In this document: positions 24,391 to 33,076 of the stretch, piece by piece
Numbering within the stretch: position 1 is the stretch's first letter
How the letters are laid out: every line of letters begins with the position of its first letter
NCBI GenBank assembly: GCA_022750435.1
Contig: JAKIVS010000002.1
Coordinates: 1-64,000, forward strand
DNA length: 64,000 nucleotides
DNA from: Thermoplasmata archaeon
GTDB taxonomy: Archaea > Thermoplasmatota > Thermoplasmata > Lutacidiplasmatales > UBA184
Direction: 5' to 3'
Made by a program: the position numbers and the translations under genes
Notes under the pieces: model-generated
Told to the model about the DNA's origin: nothing
Seen by the model: only the letters and a program-made list of their open reading frames with translations
The model's database searches: none

Positions 24391-25931
24391 TGGCGGACGA
24401 AGCGCGGCGCACCGGTGGCGTTCCTCCCGAGGTGCTCGCGTTCCTGTCGGGACGCGGCGGACGCTCGCTGATCGTCAAGGGCGGCGCGGGAACGGGAAAG
24501 ACGACGTTCGGTCTCGAGCTGCTCGAGCGCGTCGGGAAGCCCGCCCAGTCGTACTACCTCTCCACGCGAGTCGGGGACGAGGCGCTCTACCGGCAGTTCC
24601 CCTGGCTCAAGGCGACGGAGATGCGCTCGCGCATCCTCGACGCGGGCAAGCTGTTCCTCGACGCGATCAGCGCGCAGCCGCGCTCGACGAACTCCGAGCT
24701 CCCCGAGTCGGAGCAGAAGAAGATCAAGGCCGCCCGCGAGATGATGCGGACGTTCGACGAGGAGCGGGGTCCCCCGACCCGCGTCGACCGCACCCACCTC
24801 ACGGCGCTGATGAAGCGCAACCCGATGCCGGAGGTCGAGAACGTCTACAACCGGGTCGAGAAGGCGCTCCCGGAGAAGTCGCTGCTCGTCATCGATTCCC
24901 TCGAGGGTGTGACCCACAAGTACGGACTCGAGATGGAAGAGTTCGTGATGGCGCTCCAGAAGGATCTCGTCGAGAGCTCCAACACGAATGTCGTCATGAT
25001 CCTCGAGAAGCCCGAGGCGGGCGGGATCGAGTACCTGGTCGACGGCCTGATCTCCATCCAGCGGGAGGAGCTCGACGAACGCCGCGTGCGGCACATGCGG
25101 CTCGAGAAGCTCCGCGCCACCAACATCCAGCGCCCCCGGTATGCGGTCACGCTCTCGAGCGGCCGCTTCGAGGCGCTCGGGTTCTCCTCGACCGCGCCGG
25201 CGCAGCCGTCGTCGCCCGTCTGGCACCCGGTTGCCGACCCCGACAAGCACTACTCCACAGGCATTCCGGACTTCGACGCGCTCCTCGGGGGCGGGTTCAA
25301 GCGGGGCAGCTTCAACGCCTTCGAGGTCGACGTCAACGTCGGCATCGACGACTACTACATGCTGTTCACGCCGACGTTCCTGAACTTCCTGACGCAGTCG
25401 CGCGGGATCATCGCGGTGCTCGCCGCCGGCGAGTCCCACGAGAAGCTGCGGGAGACGCTCGTGCGCCACACGCCCCCCAACGTCTTCGATACCCGGGTCC
25501 GCATCGCGGACTACACGGCGAACGAGACCGAGGAGAGCTACATCGTTCCGATGGCCCGGTACGGCCGGGACGAGGCGATGCGGGCGATGGTCACCGCCGA
25601 GAAGGCGGCCCGGGGCCCGGAGCAGAAGCCGTTCCTCGAGTACACCGCGTTCGACACCCTGGAGAGCCTGATGGGCGACCAGGTGGCGATCCGGATGTAC
25701 TTCCACGGGGTTCGGAGGACGAAGCTCGTCGGCAACCTCGGGATCGGCCTCCTGAAGCCGGGGCTCCTCGTCTCGAGCGAGATCCTGAACATGATGGACA
25801 CGTACTTCCGGATCATCAACATCGACAACGCGCCGTGCATCTACGGGATCCGGCCACGCACCACCATCTACGCGATCTCTCCGGACCCGGAGAAGGGCGC
25901 GCCCCACGCGAAGCTGACCCCGATCGTCTGA
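24390..25931 (+). CDS. GvpD/KaiC-like P-loop ATPase, two RecA-like domains
   Basis: A 513-residue cytosolic ATPase. Domain 1 (residues 1-265) has a Walker A motif, LIVKGGAGTGKTTFGLELLE, and Walker B near SLLVIDSLEGVTHKYG; it resembles the halobacterial gas-vesicle regulator GvpD. Domain 2 (from about 285) begins YSTGIPDFDALLGGGFKRGS, a KaiC-like entry, but the Walker A that should follow is not recognisable (AFEVDVNVGIDDYYM), so this half is probably inactive and structural. No gas-vesicle structural genes are in the window, so GvpD is a family label, not a role; related archaeal proteins are generally uncharacterised. The ATG overlaps the stop of a 15-codon leader frame. Confidence 0.82.
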   Translation: MADEARRTGGVPPEVLAFLSGRGGRSLIVKGGAGTGKTTFGLELLERVGKPAQSYYLSTRVGDEALYRQFPWLKATEMRSRILDAGKLFLDAISAQPRSTNSELPESEQKKIKAAREMMRTFDEERGPPTRVDRTHLTALMKRNPMPEVENVYNRVEKALPEKSLLVIDSLEGVTHKYGLEMEEFVMALQKDLVESSNTNVVMILEKPEAGGIEYLVDGLISIQREELDERRVRHMRLEKLRATNIQRPRYAVTLSSGRFEALGFSSTAPAQPSSPVWHPVADPDKHYSTGIPDFDALLGGGFKRGSFNAFEVDVNVGIDDYYMLFTPTFLNFLTQSRGIIAVLAAGESHEKLRETLVRHTPPNVFDTRVRIADYTANETEESYIVPMARYGRDEAMRAMVTAEKAARGPEQKPFLEYTAFDTLESLMGDQVAIRMYFHGVRRTKLVGNLGIGLLKPGLLVSSEILNMMDTYFRIINIDNAPCIYGIRPRTTIYAISPDPEKGAPHAKLTPIV

Positions 25932-25986
25932 GCGGTCGGCCCACCGAGGGGGCGGACGGCCCGGGGCCGCTCGCCCGCCTCGGACC

Positions 25987-28116
25987 CTAGTACGTCCAGG
26001 TCCCGCCGAGGTCCTGATTGGGGGACACGAAGCCGCCGAACAAGACCGCCTCGTTGTCCACCGGGTCGAACGCGAGCCGCTCGAACGAGTTGAGTCCCGG
26101 GTTGTTCGCCGGAGAGAGCTGGGTCCACGCCCCGCCGGAGAAGCTCCAGGTCTCGTTGTACTGGAATCCTTTGAAGAACCCGCCGTACAGGAGGAGGTAG
26201 CCGTCGAACGTGTCGTCGACCAGGCTGATGCCGTATCCGAGCAGCGGCTGGGTGGAGAGGCCCGAGGTGAGATTGGTCCAGACCCCGTTCAGGTAGGTCC
26301 AGGTGCTCGCGACGTACCCACCCGCCGTCAGGCCGCCGAACAGGACGACATAGCCGTCTCCGGAATCGTACGCCATCGCACCGTCGGTCCGCGGGTCCGG
26401 TGCGAGGGAGGCGCTGCTCGGGAGCGGGTTCCACCAGGTTCCTCCGCCGTACGCCCAGGTGTCCCCCAACAGGCCGGACAGGTTGATCCCGCCGAAGAGG
26501 AGCACGTACCCGTCGGCGGCATCGAACGTGAGGAACTCCCCCGCGCGCGCGCCCGGCCCGACCGCGGTGACGTTGGAACTCCAGCTCCCGTGGAGGAACG
26601 TCCAGGTGTCCGAGTCAAAACTGGTCTCCGCGGCGTTGGTGCCACCGAACAGCACCACGTACCCGTCCGCTTGGTCGTAGGTCATCGCGCCATCGACGCG
26701 CGCGGACGGCGCGACGGTCGGGTGGAGTTGGGTCCACACGCCATGGACGTACTTCCAGGTGTCCGCGAGCGGGACGTTCCCGGTGCCCACGCCCCCGAAC
26801 AGGAGGACGTACCCGTCCGCCTCGTCGTACGTCATCATCGCGTCCGACCGGGGGGGCGGGAGGTGGGGGAGCGTGTGGGTCCAGACGAGCCCGTGGAACG
26901 TCCAGGTATCGTTCCTCGGCCCGTTGAGGTCCTGCCCGCCGAACAGAACCACCGTTCCGCCCGAGGGCCCGTCCGCCACCATCGCGGCGGCCCGCGAGGA
27001 CGGGTGCACCAGTGTGCTGATTTTTGTCCACGTCGTTCCGCTGAACGTCCACGTGTCCGAGGCGTAGCCGGTCGCGGTCGCTCCGCCGAACAGCATCAGC
27101 TCGGAGTCCTTCCCGCTGTAGGCGAGAGCGGTCCCGTAGCGAGCGCTCGGGTGGACGCTGGAGGTGAGATTCGTCCACACGCCCGCCGAGAAGTTCCAGG
27201 TATCGCTCTCCAGGATGGTATTGGCCCCGCCGAACAGGACGACGTCTCCCCCGGCCGCCTCGTACGCCATCGCCGGGAGCTCCCTCCCCGACGGATGCAC
27301 CGTGGGATGGAGCAGAGTCCACGTCCCGCCCACGAACTTCCAGGTATCCGAGAAAATGGCCGCCGTCGTATTGGTCCCGCCAAAGAGGACCACGTACCCG
27401 TCCTTCGCGTCGTACGTCATCCCGGCATAGTACCGCGGGGCGGGGTGGGACGCGGGGAGGAGCTTCGTCCAAGCCCCGGCCACGAACTTCCACGTATCCG
27501 CCAACGTCGAAGTCGCCGACGCTCCTCCGAAGAGCACGACGTAGTTGTCCGCGGTGTCGAACGCGATCGAGGCTCCCGCCCGGGCCGATGGGGAGACCGA
27601 CGGGTGGAGCTGGGTCCACGTCCCTCCGACAAACTTCCACGTGTCTTGGATCATCGCGGAGTTGATTCCGCCGAAGAGGAGCACGTAGTTGTCCCGGGCG
27701 TCGAAGACCATCGCGCCCGCCTCGCGGATCGACGGGACGGCGGGAGTCACCTCGGTCCAGGAGGGGGAGGTGTGGCCGGCGGTGACGGCGGTGGGGGCAC
27801 CCGCGTTGGTCCCGCACGGCACGCTGGCCGTCGGGGAACCCCCGAGCGTGCAGGTCCAGGGAAGACCGGCCGCGGGTCCGAAGCCCCGCCCCAGCGAGGC
27901 GGAAGCTTCCGCCAGCAGGGAGGTGGCCTCTCCGCCCGTCGGTCGATCGACCGTCGGCGACCCCACAACTCCGGCCCCGATCCCCCCCGCGAGGTGCCCC
28001 GCCGGTAGGACGCTGATCAGCTCGAGGGCCGCGACCGCGCAGACGAGGACCGCCGAAAACCGAAGCGCTCGACTTCGCCGTGCTCGGGAGCCAGTTCGTC
28101 CCGGATGTTCCGCCAT
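25987..28116 (-). CDS. Secreted Kelch-repeat protein, 12 repeats
   Basis: A 709-residue extracellular protein. I choose the ATG at 28116 (MAEHPGRTGSRARR) because a TATA box at 28147-28156 lies 30-40 bases upstream; another ATG 39 bases earlier would sit too close to that box. A signal-type hydrophobic segment (LRFSAVLVCAVAALELISVL) follows. From about residue 95, twelve Kelch units can be counted by their YVVLFGG-type strands, each paired with a DTWxFxxGxWT strand about 25 residues later. Twelve units would make two six-bladed propellers. There is no C-terminal membrane anchor, so the protein is either released or held by its N-terminal helix. Carbohydrate or protein binding is the usual role of such folds. 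Confidence 0.88.
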   Translation of the reverse strand: MAEHPGRTGSRARRSRALRFSAVLVCAVAALELISVLPAGHLAGGIGAGVVGSPTVDRPTGGEATSLLAEASASLGRGFGPAAGLPWTCTLGGSPTASVPCGTNAGAPTAVTAGHTSPSWTEVTPAVPSIREAGAMVFDARDNYVLLFGGINSAMIQDTWKFVGGTWTQLHPSVSPSARAGASIAFDTADNYVVLFGGASATSTLADTWKFVAGAWTKLLPASHPAPRYYAGMTYDAKDGYVVLFGGTNTTAAIFSDTWKFVGGTWTLLHPTVHPSGRELPAMAYEAAGGDVVLFGGANTILESDTWNFSAGVWTNLTSSVHPSARYGTALAYSGKDSELMLFGGATATGYASDTWTFSGTTWTKISTLVHPSSRAAAMVADGPSGGTVVLFGGQDLNGPRNDTWTFHGLVWTHTLPHLPPPRSDAMMTYDEADGYVLLFGGVGTGNVPLADTWKYVHGVWTQLHPTVAPSARVDGAMTYDQADGYVVLFGGTNAAETSFDSDTWTFLHGSWSSNVTAVGPGARAGEFLTFDAADGYVLLFGGINLSGLLGDTWAYGGGTWWNPLPSSASLAPDPRTDGAMAYDSGDGYVVLFGGLTAGGYVASTWTYLNGVWTNLTSGLSTQPLLGYGISLVDDTFDGYLLLYGGFFKGFQYNETWSFSGGAWTQLSPANNPGLNSFERLAFDPVDNEAVLFGGFVSPNQDLGGTWTY

Positions 28117-28146
28117 GTCCGATGCCGCGCGGGCATGGGGCCGGAG

Positions 28147-28156
28147 GGTTATCAAA
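28147..28156 (-). promoter_or_regulatory. TATA box of the Kelch gene
   Basis: The minus strand reads TTTGATAACC, about 35 bases before the ATG at 28116. The rest of the 277-base gap to the next gene (28117-28393) holds a TATA-like CCTAAATGG at 28358-28366 for the plus strand and nothing else that I can identify. Confidence 0.55.
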
Positions 28157-28357
28157 CCCCGAGCCCGGCCTCGACCCGAACGACGGGGAACACCCGTCGC
28201 AATCGGAGCGGCGGTACGAAACGGGCCCGAGGGCCGGACGTCTCCAGCCCGGGTTGGCCGAGCGAGCCTGCGGCGCTCATCGTGGGATGCTGGACGGTCC
28301 CGAAGGGGCGGGTCGACTCACCCCAAAGGAGGCAGGACGGGTTCCTCGGGAGAGAAC

Positions 28358-28366
28358 CTAAATGGG
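28358..28366 (+). promoter_or_regulatory. TATA-like box of the TMEM175-like gene
   Basis: CCTAAATGG is centred about 32 bases before the ATG at 28394, consistent with a leaderless or short-leader transcript. Confidence 0.45.
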
Positions 28367-28393
28367 GGAACGGGACCGTCGTTGCTCCGGACG

Positions 28394-29095
28394 ATGGAGG
28401 ACGACGAGCGGTCCATTTCGCCCGACCTTCCCGCGCCGCCGTGGATCTTCCGTGGTCGGGACCTGAGCCGAATCCTCTCCCTCAGCGACGGCGTCTTCGC
28501 CTTTGCGATGACCCTCCTCGTCCTCGGACTGGTCCTCCCGATTGGGGCGAAAGGCGGGGCGGTCGCGGCGTACCTCCAAACCCAGACGTTCGCGTCGGCG
28601 ATGTACGCCTACATCCTCACCTTCTTCGTAATCGGGCTCTGGTGGCAGTCGCACCACCTGATCTTCGGCTACATCCAACAGTACGACCGGGTGCTGGTCC
28701 GGGTGAACTCGGTCTTCCTCGTCACCATCGCCATCCTACCGTTCGCCACGATCGTCCTGAACGCCGCGGGGAACGCCCCGGTGGGCGTCGGATTCTTCGC
28801 CGTGAACCAGATCGCCGCCGGCCTGAGCCTGGCGTTGCTGTGGAGGTACGCCTCCGGCTCTGGCCACCTGGTGCACGAGAAAATCCCGGAATCCTGGCGG
28901 AGCTACCTCTCCCGGATCACCATGGTGACGCCGGTCGTGTTTGCGCTCTCCATTCCGGCAGCGTTCTGGAGCTTCCAGGGCGTCAACGCCGGCGAGATCG
29001 TCTGGTTGGGCGCGTTCGTCTTCCCCATGGCAATCCGCCACCAGGCGCGGAGCGGGGGACCACCGACCGCGGTCTCCCCCGCCGCCCTGCCGTAG
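28394..29095 (+). CDS. TMEM175-like (DUF1211) potassium channel protein
   Basis: A 233-residue integral membrane protein with six hydrophobic segments. The first carries the family motif, here RILSLSDGVFAFAMTLLVL; the usual FSD reads LSD. In TMEM175 proteins this helix lines a potassium-permeable pore formed by a tetramer. Later segments include YAYILTFFVIGLWWQSHHLI and VFLVTIAILPFATIVL, both typical. Prokaryotic members have one six-helix repeat, as here. The N-terminal 20 residues are acidic and cytosolic. Ion selectivity is known for the family, not shown here. Confidence 0.85.
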   Translation: MEDDERSISPDLPAPPWIFRGRDLSRILSLSDGVFAFAMTLLVLGLVLPIGAKGGAVAAYLQTQTFASAMYAYILTFFVIGLWWQSHHLIFGYIQQYDRVLVRVNSVFLVTIAILPFATIVLNAAGNAPVGVGFFAVNQIAAGLSLALLWRYASGSGHLVHEKIPESWRSYLSRITMVTPVVFALSIPAAFWSFQGVNAGEIVWLGAFVFPMAIRHQARSGGPPTAVSPAALP

Positions 29096-29120
29096 GCTCG
29101 TCGAGCGCGCCGCGGACGGA

Positions 29121-29130
29121 GGGTTATAGG
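29121..29130 (+). promoter_or_regulatory. TATA box for the secreted protein at 29154
   Basis: GGGTTATAGG is centred 28 bases before the GTG at 29154. This supports GTG as a leaderless start. Confidence 0.6.
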
Positions 29131-29153
29131 CTCGTCCGGACTCGCTGGCCATC

Positions 29154-30317
29154 GTGCCGACCACGCCGTGGTCTCCGCGCCGCAAGCTACTTGCGGGAGC
29201 CGCCGCGGGGGTGGCGGTGGTCGCGGTCGTCGTTCTACTCCTCCTCTGGGGAAACCTTGTCGCGCCGCCGCCGAATTCGAATGGGGGCTCCCGCCTTCCC
29301 ACGCACGGCCCGACGGGGCCGACGGGCCCGACCGTGAACGTCACGGACGAGTCCTGGACCACGACGAACGCGACCGTTCCCGTGACGACGTGTCCGAACT
29401 GCTCGACGGGCACTGCGGTGAATGGTACGCTTCGCCTGACGTTGCGGGTGCAAGGCGACTGTGACGTCCTCGGCTGCTCGCCGAACCTACTCTCGGTGAC
29501 GATTTCCCGACCGTTTGCGCTGGAGAGCTCCAGCTCCTCCCTTCCGACGGCTTTCCAATCGAACAACCTCTCGATCTCGCTGGTCGTCACGGTCCCATCC
29601 GCGCCCGGGAATTACACGCTCCACGGGACGGTCGTCGCCGCGGCCCCTCCCCCCGTCTATCGAGTGACCGGCGCCACGTGGGGCACGTCGTACGCCGACG
29701 CGTCAGGGACGTACCTCGATCTCTCCGAGCTGGGCTCCGAGTTCGTCGCTCCGCCCGCGGCCGCGCCCGGAACCGTCTTTTCGACCAATGTGTCGGCGGA
29801 CAACCCGACCAAAGTCGTGGTCAACGTGACCGGAATCACCTTGGGGAACGGCTTTGCGGTTGTCAGTACGAACCTGACCTTTCCCTTCCTCCTGGGCCCC
29901 GGGCAGAATCAATCAATCGAGCTGAACGTGAGCACTCCCTCGACCAACGGGAGCGGGTCGCTGCCGGTCACCGTCGACGGGACGGTGTACGGCATCGTCG
30001 CCATCAACGGCCAGATCTCCATCGAGGTCGACCCGTTCTACAATGCGGGTTGGTCCTTCCCTCCCAATGTGACGATGCTCACCCCCAACGTCACCTTCGT
30101 GGTCAACGTCACGTTCGACAACGTCACGGCGGGGTGGTACGACATCCAGTACACAGGGCTCGGGGGGTCGCCCCTCGTCACGTTTGTCAACGCGTTCCCG
30201 AGCGGCAACCTCAATGTCTCAGGCGCGCCGGTGACGATCCAGATCACGCTGAGGTACCCAGCGGTGGTCGCCGCCTACTCCGTCCTCTTGGAGTTCACCG
30301 AAAACGCGGACGGGTAG
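29154..30317 (+). CDS. Membrane-anchored extracellular protein, beta-rich, sequon-rich
   Basis: A 387-residue protein starting with GTG, a choice supported by the TATA box 28 bases upstream. After PTTPWSPRRK comes one uncleaved-looking transmembrane helix (LLAGAAAGVAVVAVVVLLLL), then a Pro/Gly/Thr stalk (THGPTGPTGPTVNVT) and a beta-rich ectodomain with more than 15 N-x-S/T sequons. Two cysteine pairs (CPNC, then CDVLGC) near residues 80-105 could form disulfides. No family is recognised; the pattern NVTxxxxTVNVT is common in archaeal surface proteins. Orientation is N-in, C-out. Confidence 0.82.
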   Translation: MPTTPWSPRRKLLAGAAAGVAVVAVVVLLLLWGNLVAPPPNSNGGSRLPTHGPTGPTGPTVNVTDESWTTTNATVPVTTCPNCSTGTAVNGTLRLTLRVQGDCDVLGCSPNLLSVTISRPFALESSSSSLPTAFQSNNLSISLVVTVPSAPGNYTLHGTVVAAAPPPVYRVTGATWGTSYADASGTYLDLSELGSEFVAPPAAAPGTVFSTNVSADNPTKVVVNVTGITLGNGFAVVSTNLTFPFLLGPGQNQSIELNVSTPSTNGSGSLPVTVDGTVYGIVAINGQISIEVDPFYNAGWSFPPNVTMLTPNVTFVVNVTFDNVTAGWYDIQYTGLGGSPLVTFVNAFPSGNLNVSGAPVTIQITLRYPAVVAAYSVLLEFTENADG

Positions 30318-30362
30318 TCCCCCGCGGGGCCCTCCCCGGACACATCGGGTCCGACGCGGGGT

Positions 30363-31007
30363 CTACACGAGCCCAGGCCGTACGAGCAAGACTGCCGTGA
30401 GCGCAGCCCCCGGCACCAGAGTCATGGCGAGGTCGTCGTCCACGGTGCCCCAGGTGGGCCACTCTACCGCCACCGCAACGGCCGCCGCGAAGAGGGCCAG
30501 TCCAACGAGGGAGGGACCCCTCCATCCTCCGAACAGCGCGAACGCAACGCCCGCCAGCAGGGCATAGACGGCGAGGCCGGGGAGGAGGGAGGCGGCCGGG
30601 TGGGTCGAGCGGAGCCTCAGCTCACCGAGGAGCGGGTCGACGAGGGCCGTTCCAACGACGACCGCCGCGGCGACGGGGCGGGGAAACAACAGCAGCGCTG
30701 CGGTCAGGGCCGTCGCGTAGAACACGTAGCTCGCGATCCGGCCCTCCTCGTACGGGCGGATCGTCGGCAGCTCCCAGTGCCGGACGTGGCGGAGATACTC
30801 CACGACGAAGATCAGCTCGAGGGCGCTCAGGAGGATCACGTCGTTCGGAACGACGACCAGGATCCGGGCGGGGACTAGCAGGTAGAGGAGGGCGAAGGCG
30901 CCAAGCCCGTGAAGGAGCCGGCGATGGATCCGGTCGCCGACCTCGAAGTCTCCCCCGACGCGAGCCCCGAGCCAGCCCCGGAACCGACCCCCGGTGTGAA
31001 GACGCAC
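30363..31007 (-). CDS. Multi-pass membrane protein, possibly dolichol-kinase/CDP-alcohol-like
   Basis: About 214 residues with six or seven transmembrane segments. It starts near VGDRIHRRLLHGLGAFALLY, and in the middle AAVVVGTALVDPLLGELRLR resembles the conserved loop of the dolichol kinase/CDP-diglyceride synthase superfamily (charged residues between helices 5 and 6). I hold this assignment loosely. The frame is open to an ATG at 31079, but the only TATA-like box (31066-31076) overlaps that ATG, so I prefer the GTG at 31005-31007, which would have a leader of about 35 bases. It converges on the secreted protein gene at 30317. Confidence 0.7.
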   Translation of the reverse strand: MRLHTGGRFRGWLGARVGGDFEVGDRIHRRLLHGLGAFALLYLLVPARILVVVPNDVILLSALELIFVVEYLRHVRHWELPTIRPYEEGRIASYVFYATALTAALLLFPRPVAAAVVVGTALVDPLLGELRLRSTHPAASLLPGLAVYALLAGVAFALFGGWRGPSLVGLALFAAAVAVAVEWPTWGTVDDDLAMTLVPGAALTAVLLVRPGLV

Positions 31008-31065
31008 GGAGGCACCGGGGGCGGACGTCCGAGAAAGCCCTTCCGCCCCGAGGGCTCTCCGGAGT

Positions 31066-31076
31066 CGATTTATTGG
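31066..31076 (-). promoter_or_regulatory. TATA box of the membrane-protein gene
   Basis: The minus strand reads CCAATAAATCG. Transcription would begin near 31043, inside the longer frame, which is the reason for preferring the downstream GTG. Confidence 0.5.
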
Positions 31077-31093
31077 CAAAACCCGGCATAAGA

Positions 31094-31332
31094 CACTATA
31101 CTTGGTCGGCGCCGGCCCGTCAACCTCGCCTGCGGAGGGCCGGGGGCCCTCGAACCAGGGCTTCGGATGGCCAGACAGGAGCCTCAGCTGGGTCCGACTC
31201 GGTCCAACTAGCGCCTAAGGCCATCGACTCGCGCTCAGGGCGTCACCGCGTGCCCCGAACGGAAGAATACGTTCATCGATTCCGGCAGGACCGGCGAGTC
31301 AGCCTTTTCTTCCGTGCCCCCTCGACGGCTCC
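31094..31332 (+). other. Gene-free stretch with a TATA-like box and stable hairpins; possible RNA gene
   Basis: CACTATACT at 31094-31102 is a plausible plus-strand TATA box, 230 bases before purE. Downstream is a GC-rich segment with several inverted repeats, for example GCCCT/AGGGC around 31149-31164. I find no tRNA, no SRP RNA core and no convincing open frame. It may be a long purE leader, a small RNA, or simply spacer. Confidence 0.3.
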
Positions 31333-31791
31333 GTGAAGGTCACCGTACTCGTCGGGAGCAAGTCGGACCTCGAGCACGCGGAGAAGGTTCGCACCCGGCT
31401 GACCGACCTGGGGATCCCTTGCGAGGTCCACGTCGCCTCCGCCCACCGGAACCCCGCGAAGGTCGACCGGATCGTCGCCGACCCATCGACCGACGTCTTC
31501 GTGGCGATGGCCGGCCTCTCCGCAGCGCTCCCCGGGACGGTGGCCGCTCGAACTCTCAAGCCGGTCGTCGGGGTTCCGATCAACCGTGGCCTCGGACTCG
31601 ACAGCCTCCTCTCCGTCGTCCAAATGCCTCCCGGAGTGCCCGTCGCCGCCGTTGGCCTCGACGCCTCCGAGAACGCCGCTTTGCTGGCGGCCGAGATCCT
31701 GGCCCTGAAGTATCCGGAAGTCACCCTCGCCCTCCAGAAGTACCGCGCCAAGTGGCTCGAAGAGCCCGCCCCGTCGAAGGGGAGCGCGTGA
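31333..31791 (+). CDS. purE: N5-carboxyaminoimidazole ribonucleotide mutase PurE
   Basis: Rearranges N5-CAIR to CAIR in purine synthesis. The 152-residue product starts with GTG and reads VTVLVGSKSDLEHAEKV, then HVASAHRNPAKVD, AMAGLSAALPGTVAARTL and PVVGVPINRGLGLDSLLSVV. These are the phosphate, substrate-base and oxyanion blocks of PurE. The usual AAHLPG reads SAALPG here, so the class (N5-CAIR mutase or AIR carboxylase) should be taken with care. No purK is seen. The TGA lies within the GTG start of guaAB, so the two purine genes are coupled. Confidence 0.92.
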   Translation: MKVTVLVGSKSDLEHAEKVRTRLTDLGIPCEVHVASAHRNPAKVDRIVADPSTDVFVAMAGLSAALPGTVAARTLKPVVGVPINRGLGLDSLLSVVQMPPGVPVAAVGLDASENAALLAAEILALKYPEVTLALQKYRAKWLEEPAPSKGSA

Positions 31792-32735
31792 ACGACCCCG
31801 CCAAGTTCGTCGACGAAGCGCTCGCCGCGCTGCGCGCCGAGGTTCCCGGAAAAGCGATCGTCGCCGCCAGCGGCGGCATCGACAGCACGGCCGCGGCGGT
31901 CCTCGCCCACCGCGCGCTCGGCGACCGGGCCCGTTCTCTGTTCGTCGATACGGGACTCCTGAGGGCGCACGAAGTCGAGAACGTTCGCCGACTGTTCGAG
32001 GCGAGCGGGGTCCCGGCGACCGTCGTCCCGGCCGCGGACCGTTTCCTGGCCGCGCTCGCGGGCGTCACGGACCCCGAGGAGAAGCGCCGACGGATCGGGA
32101 CCACCTTCATCCGCGTCTTCGAGGAGGAGGCCGACCGGTTCGGCGCGGACCGCCTGGTTCAAGGCACCATCGCCCCGGATTGGATCGAGAGCGGCGGCTC
32201 GCTCCGGGACACGATCAAGACCCACCACAACGTGGGCGGCGTCCCGAAGGACTCGCGACTGAAGATCGTCGAGCCGCTCCGGGACCTCTACAAGGACGAG
32301 GTCCGGGTGCTGGCGGCCCATCTAGGGATCCCTCACCCCGAGCGCCAACCGTTCCCCGGTCCGGGCCTCGCCGTCCGCGTCGCGGGGTTGGTGACCGCGG
32401 AGCGTGTGGAGACCGCCCGCCTCGCGAATGCGATCGTTGAGGAGGAGGTCGAGAAGGCCATCGCGGCGAAGACGCTCCCGCGTCCCTGGCAGTACTTCGC
32501 CGTCCTCCTTCCCGTTCGGACGGTCGGGGTCATGGGCGACAACCGGGTCTACGGCGAGGCGGTCAGCGTGCGGATCGTCGAGAGCACGGACGCGATGACC
32601 GGCACGGCGATGGACCCACCCGCCGACCTCCTGCGACGGATCGCCGAGCGGATTACGCGCGGCTCGGCCGGCAAGGTCACCCGCGTGCTCTACGACATCA
32701 CGGACAAGCCGCCGGCGACGATCGAGTGGGAGTGA
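31788..32735 (+). CDS. guaAB: GMP synthase subunit B (PP-loop ATP-pyrophosphatase)
   Basis: Adenylates XMP and accepts ammonia to make GMP; in many archaea the glutaminase half is a separate protein, not present in this window. The PP-loop is IVAASGGIDSTAAAVLAHRA. The XMP-binding part has VQGTIAPDWIESGG, KTHHNVGGVP and the GuaA C-terminal dimerisation domain with GDNRVYGEAVSVRIVESTDA, ending in PATIEWE. Length 315 residues is standard. It begins with GTG, overlapping the purE stop by four bases (GTGA), and ends 61 bases before a small acidic protein gene. Confidence 0.94.
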   Translation: MNDPAKFVDEALAALRAEVPGKAIVAASGGIDSTAAAVLAHRALGDRARSLFVDTGLLRAHEVENVRRLFEASGVPATVVPAADRFLAALAGVTDPEEKRRRIGTTFIRVFEEEADRFGADRLVQGTIAPDWIESGGSLRDTIKTHHNVGGVPKDSRLKIVEPLRDLYKDEVRVLAAHLGIPHPERQPFPGPGLAVRVAGLVTAERVETARLANAIVEEEVEKAIAAKTLPRPWQYFAVLLPVRTVGVMGDNRVYGEAVSVRIVESTDAMTGTAMDPPADLLRRIAERITRGSAGKVTRVLYDITDKPPATIEWE

Positions 32736-32796
32736 GATCCACCGGGCCTCGAAGACCCTATCCACGAAGGCGCATGGGAGCGACCGAGGCGACGGG

Positions 32797-33015
32797 ATGA
32801 CCGAACCGGCGGCGAAGGGTCGGACCCTCACCATCCCCGAGGACGTCGCGGAGGGGATCGAGGCCCGGATCCGCGGGACCGGATTCCAATCCGTCGATGC
32901 GTTCGTCGAGTTCGTGATGGCGCGACTTCTCGAGGCGCCCGGCGAGATCCCGTTCAGCGAGGACGACGAGCGCCGCCTGAAGGAGCGACTGCGCTCCTTG
33001 GGCTACATCGACTGA
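32797..33015 (+). CDS. Small ribbon-helix-helix-like protein, 72 residues
   Basis: Reads TLTIPEDVAEGIEARIRGTG then SVDAFVEFVMARLLEA, the strand-helix-helix order of CopG/MetJ-type DNA-binding dimers. An acidic C-terminal helix (EDDERRLKERLRSLGYID) follows. Similar small proteins occur near purine genes in other archaea, but I cannot name one with certainty. It may regulate or simply trail the purE-guaAB operon, from which it is separated by 61 bases. Start ATG at 32797 is the only one that includes the strand. Confidence 0.75.
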   Translation: MTEPAAKGRTLTIPEDVAEGIEARIRGTGFQSVDAFVEFVMARLLEAPGEIPFSEDDERRLKERLRSLGYID

Positions 33016-33076
33016 GCGCGCGCCCCGGCCCAACCGCCTCCGCCAAACCTAAGTCCGTCACCGCTGGTCGCGATTC

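Noticed and set aside
31101-31250. SRP RNA or RNase P RNA
   Set aside because: None of the conserved core blocks of either RNA could be found; only generic hairpins are present.
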